This document shows positions 1 through 11,439 of a stretch of DNA of 64,000 nucleotides, piece by piece. The notes below the pieces were generated by a model. The model saw nothing but the letters and a program-made list of their open reading frames with translations, made no database searches and was not told the DNA's origin. The stretch spans positions 213,310,500 through 213,374,499 of the forward strand of contig NC_073304.1 of NCBI RefSeq assembly GCF_027595985.1, read 5' to 3'. The stretch comes from Sorex araneus (Eukaryota > Chordata > Mammalia > Eulipotyphla > Soricidae). Within the stretch, counting starts at the first letter, position 1. The number at the start of each line of letters is the position of its first letter. The position numbers and the translations under genes are program-made.

Positions 1-21
1 AGGCAGCAAAGAGCGAGCTCT

Positions 22-26
<5 letters not shown>

Positions 27-65
<39 letters not shown>

Positions 66-700
66 AGAGTTACACACACTCACAGTCTCACACTCATAGT
101 CATACACACCCAGACACACTCACAGTGACAGAGTCCCACAGACTCATACAGTTACACACACTCTTACAGCCACACAAAATCACATACACATAGCCACACA
201 CACTCATATAAGTCACAATCACACTCACAGACAGCCACACAGTCACACACACTCTCACACTCTCACACTCATGTAGTCTTAGTCATACACTCACAGCTAC
301 ACATTCACACACATTCTCAGTCACACACTCAGTCACTCACAGTCGTACATGATCACACACACTCATACACTCAGTCATTCACACACATGCACTCATACAT
401 TCACTGTCATAGACATTCACACACATGAACTCATACTCACACCCAAGCAGTTACATATGCACACTCACATGTGCTCATACACTCACAGTCACACAAAACC
501 AGTCACACATATGTACACAGTTACACATACATGAACTCACACTCACTCACAAGCAGCCACATGCAGTTAGCCATACACACTTAGATGCACATACACTCAC
601 ATGTACTCACGTACATTCATAAGTCACACATACTCACACATTTACATAGTCACACAGTCACACACGTGCACACATACACACACACACCTCCTATGCCCTC
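27..700. repeat. degenerate CA-rich microsatellite
   Basis: A pure (CA)n tract at 27-62 runs into about 640 bp of CACACTCA/CACAGT-type units in the CACNA1G intron after exon 4. The Thr/His-rich reading frames across it are low-complexity artefacts. A further CA/TG patch lies at about 1238-1320. Nothing else is recognisable in 700-2000. Confidence 0.9.
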
Positions 701-2000
701 TCCCTAGTCACAGGAGAGGCTTCTCTGAAGCATCACTACCTCAGTCATGGGGAAACAGAGGCAAAGAACTCTGGGAGGTCAGCATGCCTGGGGGCCTCTG
801 CTTCCCTGTGGCGCTCAGCCCTGACCTGAGGTGCTCTCTGCCTGAACTGGACCCCCAAATGAGCGCCCGAGGGGACACACACTGCCGGTCTCCTCTCCAG
901 AGGCCATCGCTGAAGCAACTCAGGCCTGGACAAGGGGGAACCCTTCTGGGCACCCGCTGTGCCTCCCCGCCCCTGTCCAGAAGCTCACTAGGACCCCCGG
1001 AGAACTGCCCAGAACCCCACCCTGCCCTTCTGCAGCCCCACCCCCACGTCCCACCGGGTCCTTGGGTTCACATTAAAGGAAATCACACCGGTGGTTAGAG
1101 AGAGGCCTGTAAATCTGTCAGCCGTCACCTGGGCAGGAGGGGAGTGAAAGCAGCTCCCCCTCCTGAAGACACCCCAGGGCCCCCAGGGGCATGCCGAGCA
1201 GCTCTGCCCACCCAGAGACCACGGCGACACCCCCAGAGCACACACATGCATACATGCATGTGTATACACACACGTGTGCAGGTGCATGCATGCACACACG
1301 TACACATACACACAAGCACAGCCTGTCACACCAGGTACTGCACCCCCAGAAACATGTCTGCACAATCCCACCCTACTCGTGGGACCCAAGCAGAGACCCT
1401 GTGCAGCCTGTGCCAGCAGGGAAGATGCGGAGTGGGCCTGAGCGAGCGGAGGGGGTGGGGGGCAGGAGCGGGGAGCCAGCTGCCAAGGCTGCAGTGGCTC
1501 GGGAAACCTCTGCGGCTTCATTTCGATAATGGTCCCGGCAGTCAGCGGCTGCACCGCGGGACACAGGCACTGGGGGAGGCGGGTGGGGGGGGGCTGGCAG
1601 GGGGATGCAGGCGCCGAGGGAGGCAAGGGGAAGCTGGCCAGGGGGATGCAGGCGCCCAGTGGCGCTGGAGCGAACCCACCTGCTCAGCGGCTGGTTCGGA
1701 CAGAGGAGGCCCGGCTGAGCTCTGTGCTCCCGGCCAGCACCCTGCTCTGCCCCGTCCCCGCCCACCCGACTCCAGAGCTGGGGTGCGAGAGGCCATCTGA
1801 CTAAAGGGAAGGGTTGTCTGAGACACTGACCCACAAGCAGGTTGGAAGCCACGGGGTGTCCTTCAAGGCTGTGGGCACTCCACCGGGCTCCACTCCTCCC
1901 TAGGGAACCCCCCGCGCCCAAGCCCTCCCCTGAAGCTGTGGGTGGCCCAGAGGCAGTGGGGGACAGAAGCTGTCCAGGGCTGAGGGCTGGGGTCACTCAC

Positions 2001-2098
2001 TGGGCACACGGTTAATGGCCCTGAGCGGCCGCAGCACGCGAACTGTCCTGACGGCCGAGAAGCTGACGTTCTGCAGGTCCAGGGAATACTCCAGCATC
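2001..2098 (-). CDS. CACNA1G: CACNA1G coding exon 4 (repeat I, S4)
   Basis: 98 nt, acceptor CCCTGCAG, donor CCCA/GTGAGT. Encodes [13 protein letters not shown] and the S4 gating helix with five arginines, ending in NRVP. The following intron runs off the left end of the window. Confidence 0.95.
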
Positions 2099-5000
2099 CT
2101 GCAGGGAAGGACCCAAGGTCAGGTCGGCGGGGACCCCTACTGACACCCCCCACTTAGGCCCCTTTGCCCCCGTGAGAGCAGCACCAGAGGGGACGGGGGG
2201 GGGCAGGAACTCATGGCCCCTCCCCTGCTCTCCCGCCCTCACCCCGCAATGACGATGAAGAAGTCCAGCCGGTTCCAAGTGTCCCCCAGGTAGCATTTTT
2301 TCCCAAAGATGCCCAAGGCCACCATCTTCACCACCATCTCCACGGCAAAGAAGGCAAAGATGAAGTCGTCAAAGGCCTGGGTTGGGAGGGGACACGAGAG
2401 GCTGCTGAGACCGCGCGGGGGGTGGGGGCAGGCCACCCCGTGGCCCCAGGGTCTCTGGCAGAGGAGTCCCCCCCACCCCTCCCACACACATTCACCTGCA
2501 GGATCCGGCAGCGCTGGGAGTCGCAGGCCATGTCCTCACACGGCCGGAACATGCCCAGCGTCACGCAGTTGAGCAGGATGACCAGCATGCTGATGCGCTC
2601 GAACCAGGTGTGGCCGTCAAGGAAACAGCCGCAGCCACTGGCCCCCCGCCGCCGCACCCCCAAGTCCTCCCACCTCACTCTACTTGCTCACCACCAACAC
2701 CCCAAGCACTGGGGGCAAGAACCGAGGGGGCACCGGGAGATGCCACCAATGTGCTGACTCCGGGTCTTCTCCCAGGGACAACGTGAGGAGCAAACCAACG
2801 CTGGATGCTGACCGCCGTGCACACCAAACCTCGGGCCCTGCCTGCCTCAGTTTACCAAGTGCCTTTCCACCACCGCTGCCCTGGATGCTCACCACAGCCC
2901 CACGACGTCTCGGCGGGGGGGGGGACCCTTTTCTCCCCCAGAGCCCCAGAGAGACACAAGCATGTGCGGAGGCTCAAGGAAGAAGCCAGGGTGAGACAAA
3001 GATCACCGAGCCAGGATGTGGCCAGGGCAGAGGGCAGGTCTGGCCTGCCTGTGCCAGCCTCTAGGGTCCCCTCCCTGGCACCGCACGATCCCCAGCACTA
3101 GCAGGTACAGCAAGGTTCCCAAGCACTGCCCAGGCCCAATTCCCCAAAAACTGCCCCCAAAACATATAAGATTGAGGTGACCAGAGGCCAGAGCAATAGT
3201 GCAGCGAGTAGGGCTCTAACTTTGCAGGCAGCTGACCCAGGTTCAAGCCCTGGCATCCCATCTTGAGCCTGCCAAGAGTGATCCCTGAGCACAGAGCTGG
3301 GAGACAGCCCTGAACACAGGTGGGTGAGCCCACACCCGCCCCAAATAAAGACTGAGGTCATCAAAGTCCAGTTATGGGACGGGTGGGCTCTGGCTGCCAG
3401 AAACACAAGGGAAGAGCAGGTGGCTTAAGGGCATCGGGCACCAGGAGAGGCAGAGACAGATAAGAGGCTCCCTGCCAGGGCCGGAGCAATAGGACAGTGG
3501 GCAGGGCACTTGCCTTGCACGCGGCCAAACCCGGGTTCGATCCCTAGAAGCCCATATGGTTCCCGGAGCACCACCAGGAGTGATTCCTAAGTGCAGAGCC
3601 AGGAGTAACCCCTGAGCATCATTGGTGTGACCCGAAAAAGAAAATAAATAAATAAAATTTAAAAAGAGGCTCCATGCTACAGCACTCCTCAGCACAGCCC
3701 CGGGACCATGGGCCTCACAGCCGTCCACTGAGCCCTATTCTTCTTTTTTTTTTTTCCTTTTTGGGTCACACCCGGCAATGCAGAGGGGTTACCTCCTGGC
3801 TGTGCATTCAGGAATTACTCCTGGCGGTGCTCAGGGGACCATATGGGATGCTGGGAATCAACCTGGGTCGGCCGCATGCAAGGCAAATGCCCTACCCGCT
3901 GTGCTATTGCTCCAGCCCCAACAGAGCCCTATTCTTGCACTGAGATAGAGAAGATGGACCCTCCAGACCAGAGGCCTGAGTCAGGCCCCAGCCGGGGGCA
4001 CACAGCCTCTAGCAACACACAGCCTGAGGCCCCAAAGCAGACAGCAGACCCCTTTTGGCAGCCCGCGGGCAGGGAGAGGGGCTTCCTAGACCCTGAGTGT
4101 CTCTGCAGAGTGGGTTGGTTAGGGGTTCACTTCCAACCCCATAGCGGCGGAAGGCAGAGCGGGCCTGGGTCTGGGCCTGAGACTCGGGTGCGTGGCCAAG
4201 AACCCCCGCTTCTTTCTAGGAAACATGGCGGGCAGCGGGGAAGCATCGAGCGCTAGGAAAGAGCAGGACGTGGGGGTCAGGAGAGAGCCCAGCGGGTAGG
4301 GCATGAGCCTGGCACGGCACGCACCTGATCTGGGTTGGATCCCCCCTACACACACACCCTTTCCCAGCACTGCCAGGCGCAATCCACTTCCCCAGACCAC
4401 CAGATGCAGCCCCTGAAGCTGCCGGCCCCTCTGAGGCCCTCACCGCAGGGCCCGCTCAGCACCACACTCTCAGGCCCCTACGCCGAGGCCAGGTGGGCCG
4501 AGAATCACCCGTGGGGCCTCCTGCACACCACATGGGAGGAACCAAAAACAGCAGAAGGTGGGGACGGGGAAAGGAGATCTCAGGGACAGGGACGGGAGGT
4601 GAAGGGGCACACCAAGCTGCACTCAGTGGGCAAGATGGACCCTCCCCGGGCCCGTCCCCCCAGCCCAACCCTCAGACCCTCTGATGCCGCCCCAGCCCCC
4701 TGCTCCCGTCTCAGGCCCTCTCCCTCTCGCCCCTCTCCACCCAGGCGTCCCAGGCACTCTGAGTTCCCTAACCACCACCTCCTCACCAGAATAAGAGTTT
4801 TAAAAAAAGCAAAACTAGTTCTGGGTTTTTTTTTGGGGGGGGAAAGGAGATGGGAGGGGGGAGCAGTTTCCACTGTGGGAGGCTCTTTCCTGGGGCGGTC
4901 TCAGTGGCTCTCTCCGCAGAGCGGGGGTCAGCAGGGAACGCCCCGGGGAAAGGGGCGTCGCGAGGGAACCATCTGGAAAAGGAAGGGCAGGGTTTCTCCA

Positions 5001-7211
5001 GGTCAGCTCCCCGCACACACACCGATCTGCAGGGGAGGGCGGTCTGGAAGGACCCTGCTTGGACCCTGTCTCTGCCAGGGGCAAGTGGGGAGTTCGGAGA
5101 GGGATGGACACCCAGGGGCAGCAATTCCTCTATGGGACAGTCACCAAGCAGGTGGCCCCATCCCCATGCTGAGGGAGGGACCCTCGGGACACAGGAAGCC
5201 CCCTGCAGAGCCTCGAAGACCACCTGCATGCAGCAGGTAATCAATAGACAGGAAGAGTGAATGACCGAATGAGCCCATCAGTCTGTCTCTGCTCAGACAA
5301 TTACAGCTTTTCACGCTCTCTGGCCTCATCTGCCTTGAGAGCAGGCGCTGCTGGGGGGCTCGGGCCAGAAGAGATGCCAGTGGGCACTCCTCACACAGGC
5401 TCAGCACAGAGACCAGCAGCCAGAGAGGTCCCCAAATCACCCCCCGATTTTAACATCTTAACTCTGAAAGCCTCTTTGCGAGGGGTCCCTGGGCCATGCC
5501 ATTTAGCTGACTCCCAGGCACATTCTGCCTGCGCTCTCCCTCTCTCCCCTACAGGCACTGGGCAGAAACACCACGGCACAGGAAAATGTGGGACAGTCTG
5601 AACTGAGAAATACTGAGTGGGGGCGGGGGTCTTTCACCCTTCTAAGGGTAGGGCTTGTTTCCTTGGGAACATGGCCGTATGTCACTGTGTGATGTTCCTC
5701 TGTTGCCATAACAACGGGAGGATATGTCACCAGGTGGTGTGGATTTGTTGCTATGGTAACTAAGAGACACCCCTCCCGCCCCCTCACGTGAACACCCCTT
5801 GCTCAGGTTACTATCTTGTCCTCACACTGGGAAAGGAAAGCAAGGAGACCCACAGGTTATCAGGTTGAGAAGAACCATGTGACAAATCCCCATGGCAACC
5901 AAGGGATGGGGGACACTGGTTGCCATAGTGACGATGATAGACCTGTGCAGTCACATGTCTACTGTTGCCATGGTGACTGTCCGGGCTGGAGTGGATCCTA
6001 AAGGGGGAGGGGGTAAGAGAGGGGAGGATCTTCCCTCTCCCCACAACCCACCATCCAAAGCAGAAGAAGGGGAAGATGAGGAACCCATCTCCATCCCTCC
6101 TCTCCTCCCTGCAGGAGAGAAAACTGGAGCGTGTTATCTGCGCGGCTGAGCCCTGTCCACGGGGCTTTGGCTGGAGCCCCTGCCTGGCCTGGCGGCTGGA
6201 GAGGAGGAGGAGGTGGGGAGAGGAGGGCAGGCTGAGGGCTGGGCACATCCTGGGGGACAGGCAGGGCGTGGGCAGCTCGGCGAAGAGGGGCCTCTCCCCA
6301 CCCCCAAGCCTGAGTCTGAGGAGCATCGGGAGAGAGCGGGACCCTGTCCGCCTATTGCTCTGCCTCCCCCACCCCCCTGCCCCGCCCGTTCCCTACACGG
6401 GGAGCTAGCTGGAGCCTGGCTCCCCGGCCCCCGCAGAGAGGCTGCTGTCTCGGGGCATCCCCAGGTGGGGTGGGATAGCAGCACAGCTGGTGCTCGGGAG
6501 GCTAAAAGGGGATTCCCCGGAGGAGCCCCCGCTCCCACGAGCCGGTTCCCAGGGGTCTCCTGGCCGCCCGCTCAGGCGTGTGGGTGTGCGGGAGGGAGGT
6601 TTCCAGCTGAACTGAAAACCGAAGCCCAAGCAAGGCAGCCGGCCCCACCCAGAGAGACTGAGACAGAGACACGGAGCCGGCCGCCCGCTGGAATCTTCGG
6701 GAGGGGAAATAGGCCAGAAATCTGATTCAGAAGTCTGTGACTGCGTGTGTGTGCGTGCGCGGCGCGTGTGCGCAGCTGGGTCTGTCGCCATCCTGGCTGG
6801 GGCGGGAGCAGGCGAGGGGGGAGGGCTGGGCGGGGGGATCCCAGGACAGGTTCCAACTGGCACTCTGGGTGTCGGGGAGTCCCCCAGCAGTTGGGCCTCA
6901 GCGGGGTGTGTACACGGCCCCCCTCGCCCCGAGACAGAGGGTGCCAGGGGCCTGGACGGAGGGTGCCGGGGGTCGCTGCTCCTCACCCACCGGTCTCTGC
7001 TCACTCCCCAGGACCAGACCTTTCCCCCAGAAGCCCCCCCCCCAACCTTGGGCTGGAAAAGAAAAGGCTGGCCTAGGTGAGGAGTCAGGACCTGCCCCCC
7101 AGGTCCTTGGAGAGTTCTCCCTGGGTTAAAAAACAGAGGCAGACTTTGGGCCCTGGGGCAGTGGCGAGGAAGGCCCTAGAAATTCCCGGCGCCCCCTCCC
7201 CTGCAGACACA

Positions 7212-7253
<42 letters not shown>

Positions 7254-10200
7254 GACATGCACACTGACGCAGACACACACTCAGCACTCACTTCTGGAAG
7301 CCATTAGGACTCCTGCCGCTCAGGCCTCCCCCTCCTCCTCCCCCCACTCCTGGCAGGCTCCCCTCTCCCCCTCTGGCCCCCCTCCCACTCCCCCTCTCGG
7401 CATCCCAAATGCCAGCCTGTGATTTCCAAATGAGAAAAAGCTGTGCTGGGCTCCGAGCTCGGAGAAACTCCTACACAAACTTCCAGATGTGACACAGCAG
7501 CCGGAGGGGAGGTTCAGGATCTCCTTCCCGGGAGGGGCCCGCGCCCTCACACTTGAAGAAACACACGCTGCAAAGCCCGGCGCTCACCCCTGAAGCCCAG
7601 CACCCGCGGGAGGCGCCTCTGAAGACTGTCAAGAAGTGCCCCTGGTCTCCCCCAAACCAAAATACGCACTTCAGAGAGCCCTTCTTCCTTTTCCTGCCCC
7701 CTCACCAGCTCTAACACATACACCACACACACATATGCGCGCACACACACACACATGGACACACACAGCACACACAGACATACACACACATGAGCATATG
7801 CACACACAGTCAATAGCGGCACAGACCCACACATGCATGCACACACATAGAGGCGCCCAGAACCACAGGGACAGACACACAGGCACACATAAACACACAC
7901 AGGCACACACATACGGACATGGACACGTGAGCATATGCTCACACACATAGGCACTCAATAGACACACACACACACAGGCACACAGACAGAGACATTCAGA
8001 GACACAGACACACACACACGCACAGGCACATTTAGGGACACATCAGGTCTACATGTACCGGTGTGTGTCTAAATGTGGCTGTGCGTCATTGCTACCGGGT
8101 CCACATCTCCTCTCTAGGAAACCAGGTCTTTGAAAGGTTGGGGGTGGGGGTGCTGAAGAGCCCCACGAATCTAAGCAGCGGGGGTGAGTCCTTGACCTCT
8201 TGCCACATGTCCTTGACCTCTGGCCTCTTGAGCTCACAGGTACAAAGGAAGCGGGAGCCAGGAGCGGCTCACGGGTACAGAAGAGAAAGGGGAAGAGTAG
8301 AGGCCAGGACTCGGTTGGGCCGGCGGTGAAGACAGGCTTCCCTGGGCCTGGGGGTTGGGGAGGGAGGAGCGGGGAGGACAGGGGCAGCCCCCTTGCCAGA
8401 AAATGGTTCTCAGTCCCGCCTCAGCCAAGCCTGGCGTGTACAGCCCCGGCACGCCAGGAAGCCCCATGGCCCAGAAAGAAGCCAAGGGAGCACCTTGCCC
8501 TGTTCTTCCCTCAGGCCCGCTCTTTCCCCTTCTCCTCCCAGAAAGGACTCAGCCCCCACCCCCAGACCTGCCACTGGCACCCGGAGCTAGGCCGGGCAGG
8601 AGACGCCAGTCCAGAGGTCTGGGCTTTGGGGATGGGGGCAGGGGCAGGGCAGAGGGACTGGGCGACGGCTCTACACCCCTGAACCCTAAGAAGGAGGGGC
8701 TGGGACTGTCGCAGTCCCCACACAGGGAAAGGCGAGTGGTTAGGCACGGGGAGAGGGACCCCGGGGCCCACCCGTCCCACATAGTCCCCCATCTCCATCT
8801 CTGCCAGGGGGGAAAGGGGGGGGTCAAAGCCCAAGTGAAGCCTAATTCAGCTGGTGCCCAGACCCCCGCGCAGGAAGAAGGGACAGTGGCTACGCAGGAG
8901 ACGTGTCGACAGGGGCTTCCCAAAGACCCGTGAGGTGTGGAGGAGGGGGCTGGGGGCCCCAGCTCGCATCCCCGCTCTGCGCACTAGAGGCAGCAGAGCT
9001 GCAGAGTGAGGGCGGCACCGCGCTCCCCCTCCTTTCTCCAGAGCAGAGTCCGGGCTGGCTCGGGCTGGGCTCTCCGGCTTCCAGGGGAGACCTCCGGTCT
9101 CTCGCCCCTGCTCCAGGAGTGCCTCGGAGCGGGCAGGAAGGAGCCGGTGGGGCCCTATGCCTCCCTCCCTTTCCCTCCCAGCAGCCGGTGTGGGACCCAC
9201 CCGGGCAGCCTGGAGCCCGGCAGAGGAGCCGGCTTTGTGCTAGGGGCTGATGGGGAGAGAGACCATGGGGGAGGAGGACTCGGGGATCTCCCCATCCAGA
9301 CCAGAGGGCAGGAGGCTGCCCCCCCCGCCACCCCCCCCTCCCGCCAGCTCCTCTCCCTGGAATGTGAGGCTGGCACATGCCACAAACCCATCGGAGGAGT
9401 AGGCGCCAGGGAGGTGGCCCCAGCCTCCCTCTGCGAACCTGCTCGTTCTCGCAGTCCCCATAAGACTTTCTGGGAGGGCTGCGTCTCCCCGTTTGTGAAA
9501 GAGGAGGGGTAATTTGGACCTGCCGAATCCCATTCCCTCCTCATCCCCCACCCCGGCACTCACCACAATCTTTCCCTCCACAAGGAAAAAAAAAATCTAG
9601 CACACAACTCCCTAAGCCAGCCTAAAGCACCCTGCATTGAAGGAGGAGTCGGGAGCAGGGCTGCTCTCTGGGCACCCGGCTCCCTCCGAAAGGGTCTCAT
9701 GGCCAGCTCTGGGGGCAGACAGCTCCCCCCCCCAAACATCTTGTTCTCATTCTGGGCCCCTGACATCAGCCGCCGGAATCTCCTTGTTGTGCCTCCAAGC
9801 CGCGAGTGGGGGTGGGGGGTGAGGACCCGGTCCCGCCCCGCAACATCTCCCTCTGGGTCAGTAACGCCCCCGGCCTCAAGGGCCGAGTGGGGGTGGGGTC
9901 AGACCCCCTCCCCCATCTACCGCAAACTTTGGAGCGGGGTGGGGGGCCACCCAAGATATTGCGGTCCCCCCCTCCCCCGTCCCCGCAGCTTCCTCCCCAC
10001 CCCACCCCCCACCCCCAAACTCGGAAACCAAGCCCAGCTCGCTAACGGGCGGCGGGCGGAGCAGAGCTCCCAGACTCGCGCAGCTCCCCACATCTGGAGG
10101 CTGACGACCCTCCCCTGCCCGCATCTGGAGCGCGTCCAACTGCACGACCGCGGGCGCGTCTGCTCGCGCCGCCTGGCCTGGATCCCAGCATCCCCCCGCC

Positions 10201-10683
10201 CCCCCCTGCCCAGAGCCCCCCCAGGAGCACGGAGGTGTGTGGAGCCAGGTGGGGCTCGCCCGGGGTCTCCGCCAGACCTGCTCGCGCCTCCGACTCCCCC
10301 TCCCCCGCCGCGCCGCCCCCCTGCCCACGGCCCGCCCCGCAGCCTCACTTCTCCGACTCACCTGGCGCTCTCGGTGCCCTCGGCCGGCCAGGCCCGCCCC
10401 CCTGCGGACCCCCGGTCCGGCCGCCGCGCCCGGCAGGATATGGGTTACAGACCGTGCGGAGACACCAGCTCCGCGGGCGGCTGTCCTGGCTCAAGTAGAA
10501 GAAAACCACCGGGGCCAGCGCGGGGTAGGGCAGCCCCTCCGCCTCGGAGTCCGCGCTGCCCGGGTCCTTCTCCGGCGACCCGGGCCCCGGCCGGCCCCCG
10601 GCCCCGGACAGGTCGTTGAGCTGCGGAAAGCTCCGGGGCTGTCCTGACTCCTCGGCGCCCGCTCCATCCTCCTCCTCGTCCAT
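2001..10683 (-). CDS. CACNA1G: CACNA1G, T-type voltage-gated calcium channel alpha-1G (Cav3.1), 5' part: coding exons 1-4
   Basis: Pore-forming subunit of a low-voltage-activated calcium channel in the plasma membrane of neurons and cardiac pacemaker cells. The four exons join in frame to give the N-terminus and S1-S4 of repeat I. The protein starts [16 protein letters not shown]1 contains [17 protein letters not shown]2 lies in the [14 protein letters not shown] stretch, S3 in [12 protein letters not shown], and S4 has arginines at every third position ([14 protein letters not shown]). These match Cav3.1 far better than Cav3.2 or Cav3.3 as I know them. The ATG at 10683 has A at -3 and G at +4. 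Exon 5 onward is beyond the left edge; no S5-like reading frame lies in 1-2000. Joins: 10683-10442, 2607-2496, 2376-2243, 2098-2001. Intron 1 is AT-AC, introns 2 and 3 are GT-AG. Confidence 0.96.
2243..2376 (-). CDS. CACNA1G: CACNA1G coding exon 3 (repeat I, S2-S3)
   Basis: 134 nt, acceptor AACCCAG, donor GG/GTGAGG. Encodes [15 protein letters not shown] through DFFIVIA-G, covering S2 and S3 of the voltage sensor. It is separated from exon 2 by only 119 bp. Confidence 0.95.
2496..2607 (-). CDS. CACNA1G: CACNA1G coding exon 2 (repeat I, S1)
   Basis: 112 nt: one base completing Pro, then 37 codons WFERISML...RCRILQ. The upstream acceptor is AC rather than AG; the donor is CAG/GTGAAT. It encodes transmembrane segment S1 and the start of the S1-S2 loop. 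Confidence 0.95.
2610..3180. other. CACNA1G: intronic, no recognised feature
   Basis: Unique intron sequence between exon 2 and the first SINE. It has a short G run near 2920 and no conserved coding pattern on either strand. Confidence 0.5.
3184..3348 (+). mobile_element. SOR-type tRNA-derived SINE, diverged
   Basis: Plus-orientation copy: GGCCAGAGCAATAGTGCAGC head, B-box-like GGTTCAAGCC, GTGATCCCTGAGCACAGAGC body. Imperfect flanking repeats AGATTGAGGTGA and AGACTGAGGTCA suggest the target-site duplication. Confidence 0.8.
3476..3661 (+). mobile_element. SOR-type SINE with AATAAATAAATAAA tail
   Basis: Full-length plus copy from GGGCCGGAGCAATAGGACAG through GGTTCGATCCC to GTGTGACCCGAAAAAG and an A-rich tail. 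Target-site repeats AAGAGGCTCCCTG and AAGAGGCTCCATG flank it. Confidence 0.9.
3743..3922 (-). mobile_element. SOR-type SINE, reverse orientation
   Basis: Starts with oligo(T) and TTTTTGGGTCACACCCGGC, ends TATTGCTCCAGCCCC. Bracketed by AGCCCTATTCTT direct repeats. Confidence 0.92.
4277..4345 (+). mobile_element. SOR-type SINE, head fragment
   Basis: GCCCAGCGGGTAGGGCATGA and GATCTGGGTTGGATCCC match the SINE tRNA-like head. The body is missing. From 4345 to 5650 I see only unique intronic sequence. Confidence 0.5.
5657..5977 (+). promoter_or_regulatory. cluster of RFX X-box-like palindromes with 45-bp spacing
   Basis: X-box-like 14-mers occur at 5657 (GTTTCCTTGGGAAC), 5702 (GTTGCCATAACAAC), 5747 (GTTGCTATGGTAAC), 5919 (GTTGCCATAGTGAC) and 5964 (GTTGCCATGGTGAC), plus a half-site CCATGGCAACC at 5890. 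Starts 5657/5702/5747 and 5919/5964 are each exactly 45 bp apart, and the spacers also align (TATGTCAC at the same offset). So this is a decayed tandem repeat carrying the RFX consensus. Binding is inferred from the motif only. Confidence 0.6.
7209..7285. repeat. (CA)n microsatellite
   Basis: Uninterrupted CA dinucleotides from about 7211 to 7249, followed by CAGACA-type variants, in CACNA1G intron 1. Confidence 0.95.
7712..8035. repeat. CA-rich satellite
   Basis: About 320 bp of CACACAGG/CACACATG variants. Its Cys/Val-rich and His/Thr-rich frames are artefacts of the dinucleotide. Confidence 0.9.
8050..9870. other. CACNA1G: intronic, GC-rich, no gene seen
   Basis: Purine-rich and GC-rich first-intron sequence leading into the CpG island. 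Overlapping long frames on both strands lack any conserved motif and reflect composition. Confidence 0.5.
10442..10683 (-). CDS. CACNA1G: CACNA1G coding exon 1
   Basis: Encodes the acidic cytoplasmic N-terminus up to CLRTVCN-P, 80 codons plus two bases (phase 2). The donor is not GT: the exon ends CC and the intron starts ATATCCTG, the U12-type donor consensus. Any GT donor nearby would drop conserved residues. Confidence 0.93.
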
Positions 10684-11439
10684 CCTCTGGCCAGCCGGGG
10701 CCCCGGGGCGGTCTCTCTCGAGAGGGGCGAGCGGCGCCCCTCGGAGGAGGTGTCCTCACGCAACCGGGGGGCCCCGGCGGGGACGCATCTGGGGGGCTTT
10801 AGGGCGCAGGCTGAGCCCCCGGGAGGGCCAGTTCAGCCCAGCTCCCCCAGCCCGCAGGGGCATGCTGCCCGCGGGGCGCCGGGGCGCAGGGAAGTCCCGC
10901 CTGGCGCGAGCCCCGCTTCCCCAGAGGCCCCGGGCGCCCCCCTCCCCGGGCCAGCCGACCGGCTCCCCCTCACTTTGTTCCGGCTTCTTCGCTTCGCGCC
11001 CAGGCTCCGGTCGCCCGATTCGGCGCTACCTTCGGCGGAGCGGCCCCGAGAGGGGGAGAGAAGGGGGGCGGAGGGCTGGGGAGGGGGGCCTGGGGAGGGG
11101 CACCCCCTCTTTCCGCGGCGCAGCTGGAGCCGGATCTAAGGGGTCAGCATCGTCCCGGCTCCGCGCCAGAGGCGGCGGGGTGGGGGGGGAGGGGAGGAGG
11201 GATCTCTTTGGGGGTGGGTTTGGAGGGGGTGGGGGGCGGCTCCTGCCTCCCTCCGCCCCGCGGCGGGCTCACGGTCCAGCAGGGGCGGGGAGACGGTGAG
11301 GGGCCGTCCCGGGCGGGGGTGGAGGCGGAGATGCCGCCGCAGCCGCCGCGGTGGCCGCCGCTGCCGTGGCTGTCGCCGGCGCCACCGCCGCCTCCTTCGG
11401 CCGAGCCGCGGAGCGAGCGAGCGAAAGCGGCGGCGAGGA

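Larger units (their letters stand above)
2608..10441 (-). other. CACNA1G: CACNA1G intron 1, U12-type AT-AC intron
   Basis: On the minus strand the intron begins ATATCCTG at 10441 and ends AC at 2609-2608. A U12 branch element TTCCTTGAC lies at 2624-2616, its presumed branch A about 10 nt from the acceptor, the spacing expected of minor introns. It holds SINE copies at 3.2-4.3 kb, an X-box-like cluster at 5.6-6.0 kb, CA tracts at 7.2 and 7.7-8.0 kb and GC-rich sequence near the promoter. No other exon was seen in it. Confidence 0.85.

Noticed and set aside
3478-3560. tRNA-like A- and B-box sequences in this and other repeats.
   Set aside because: They are the tRNA-derived heads of SINEs, not tRNA genes: no cloverleaf or proper 3' end, and dozens of dispersed copies.
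4335-5240. A 301-codon plus-strand frame in CACNA1G intron 1.
   Set aside because: Low-complexity Pro/Ser/Gly composition, overlapping equally open frames on the other strand, no splice or homology support.
9699-10619. A 306-codon plus-strand frame opposite CACNA1G exon 1.
   Set aside because: Shadow of the GC-rich first exon and promoter. An antisense RNA may exist there as in human, but the sequence alone does not show it.
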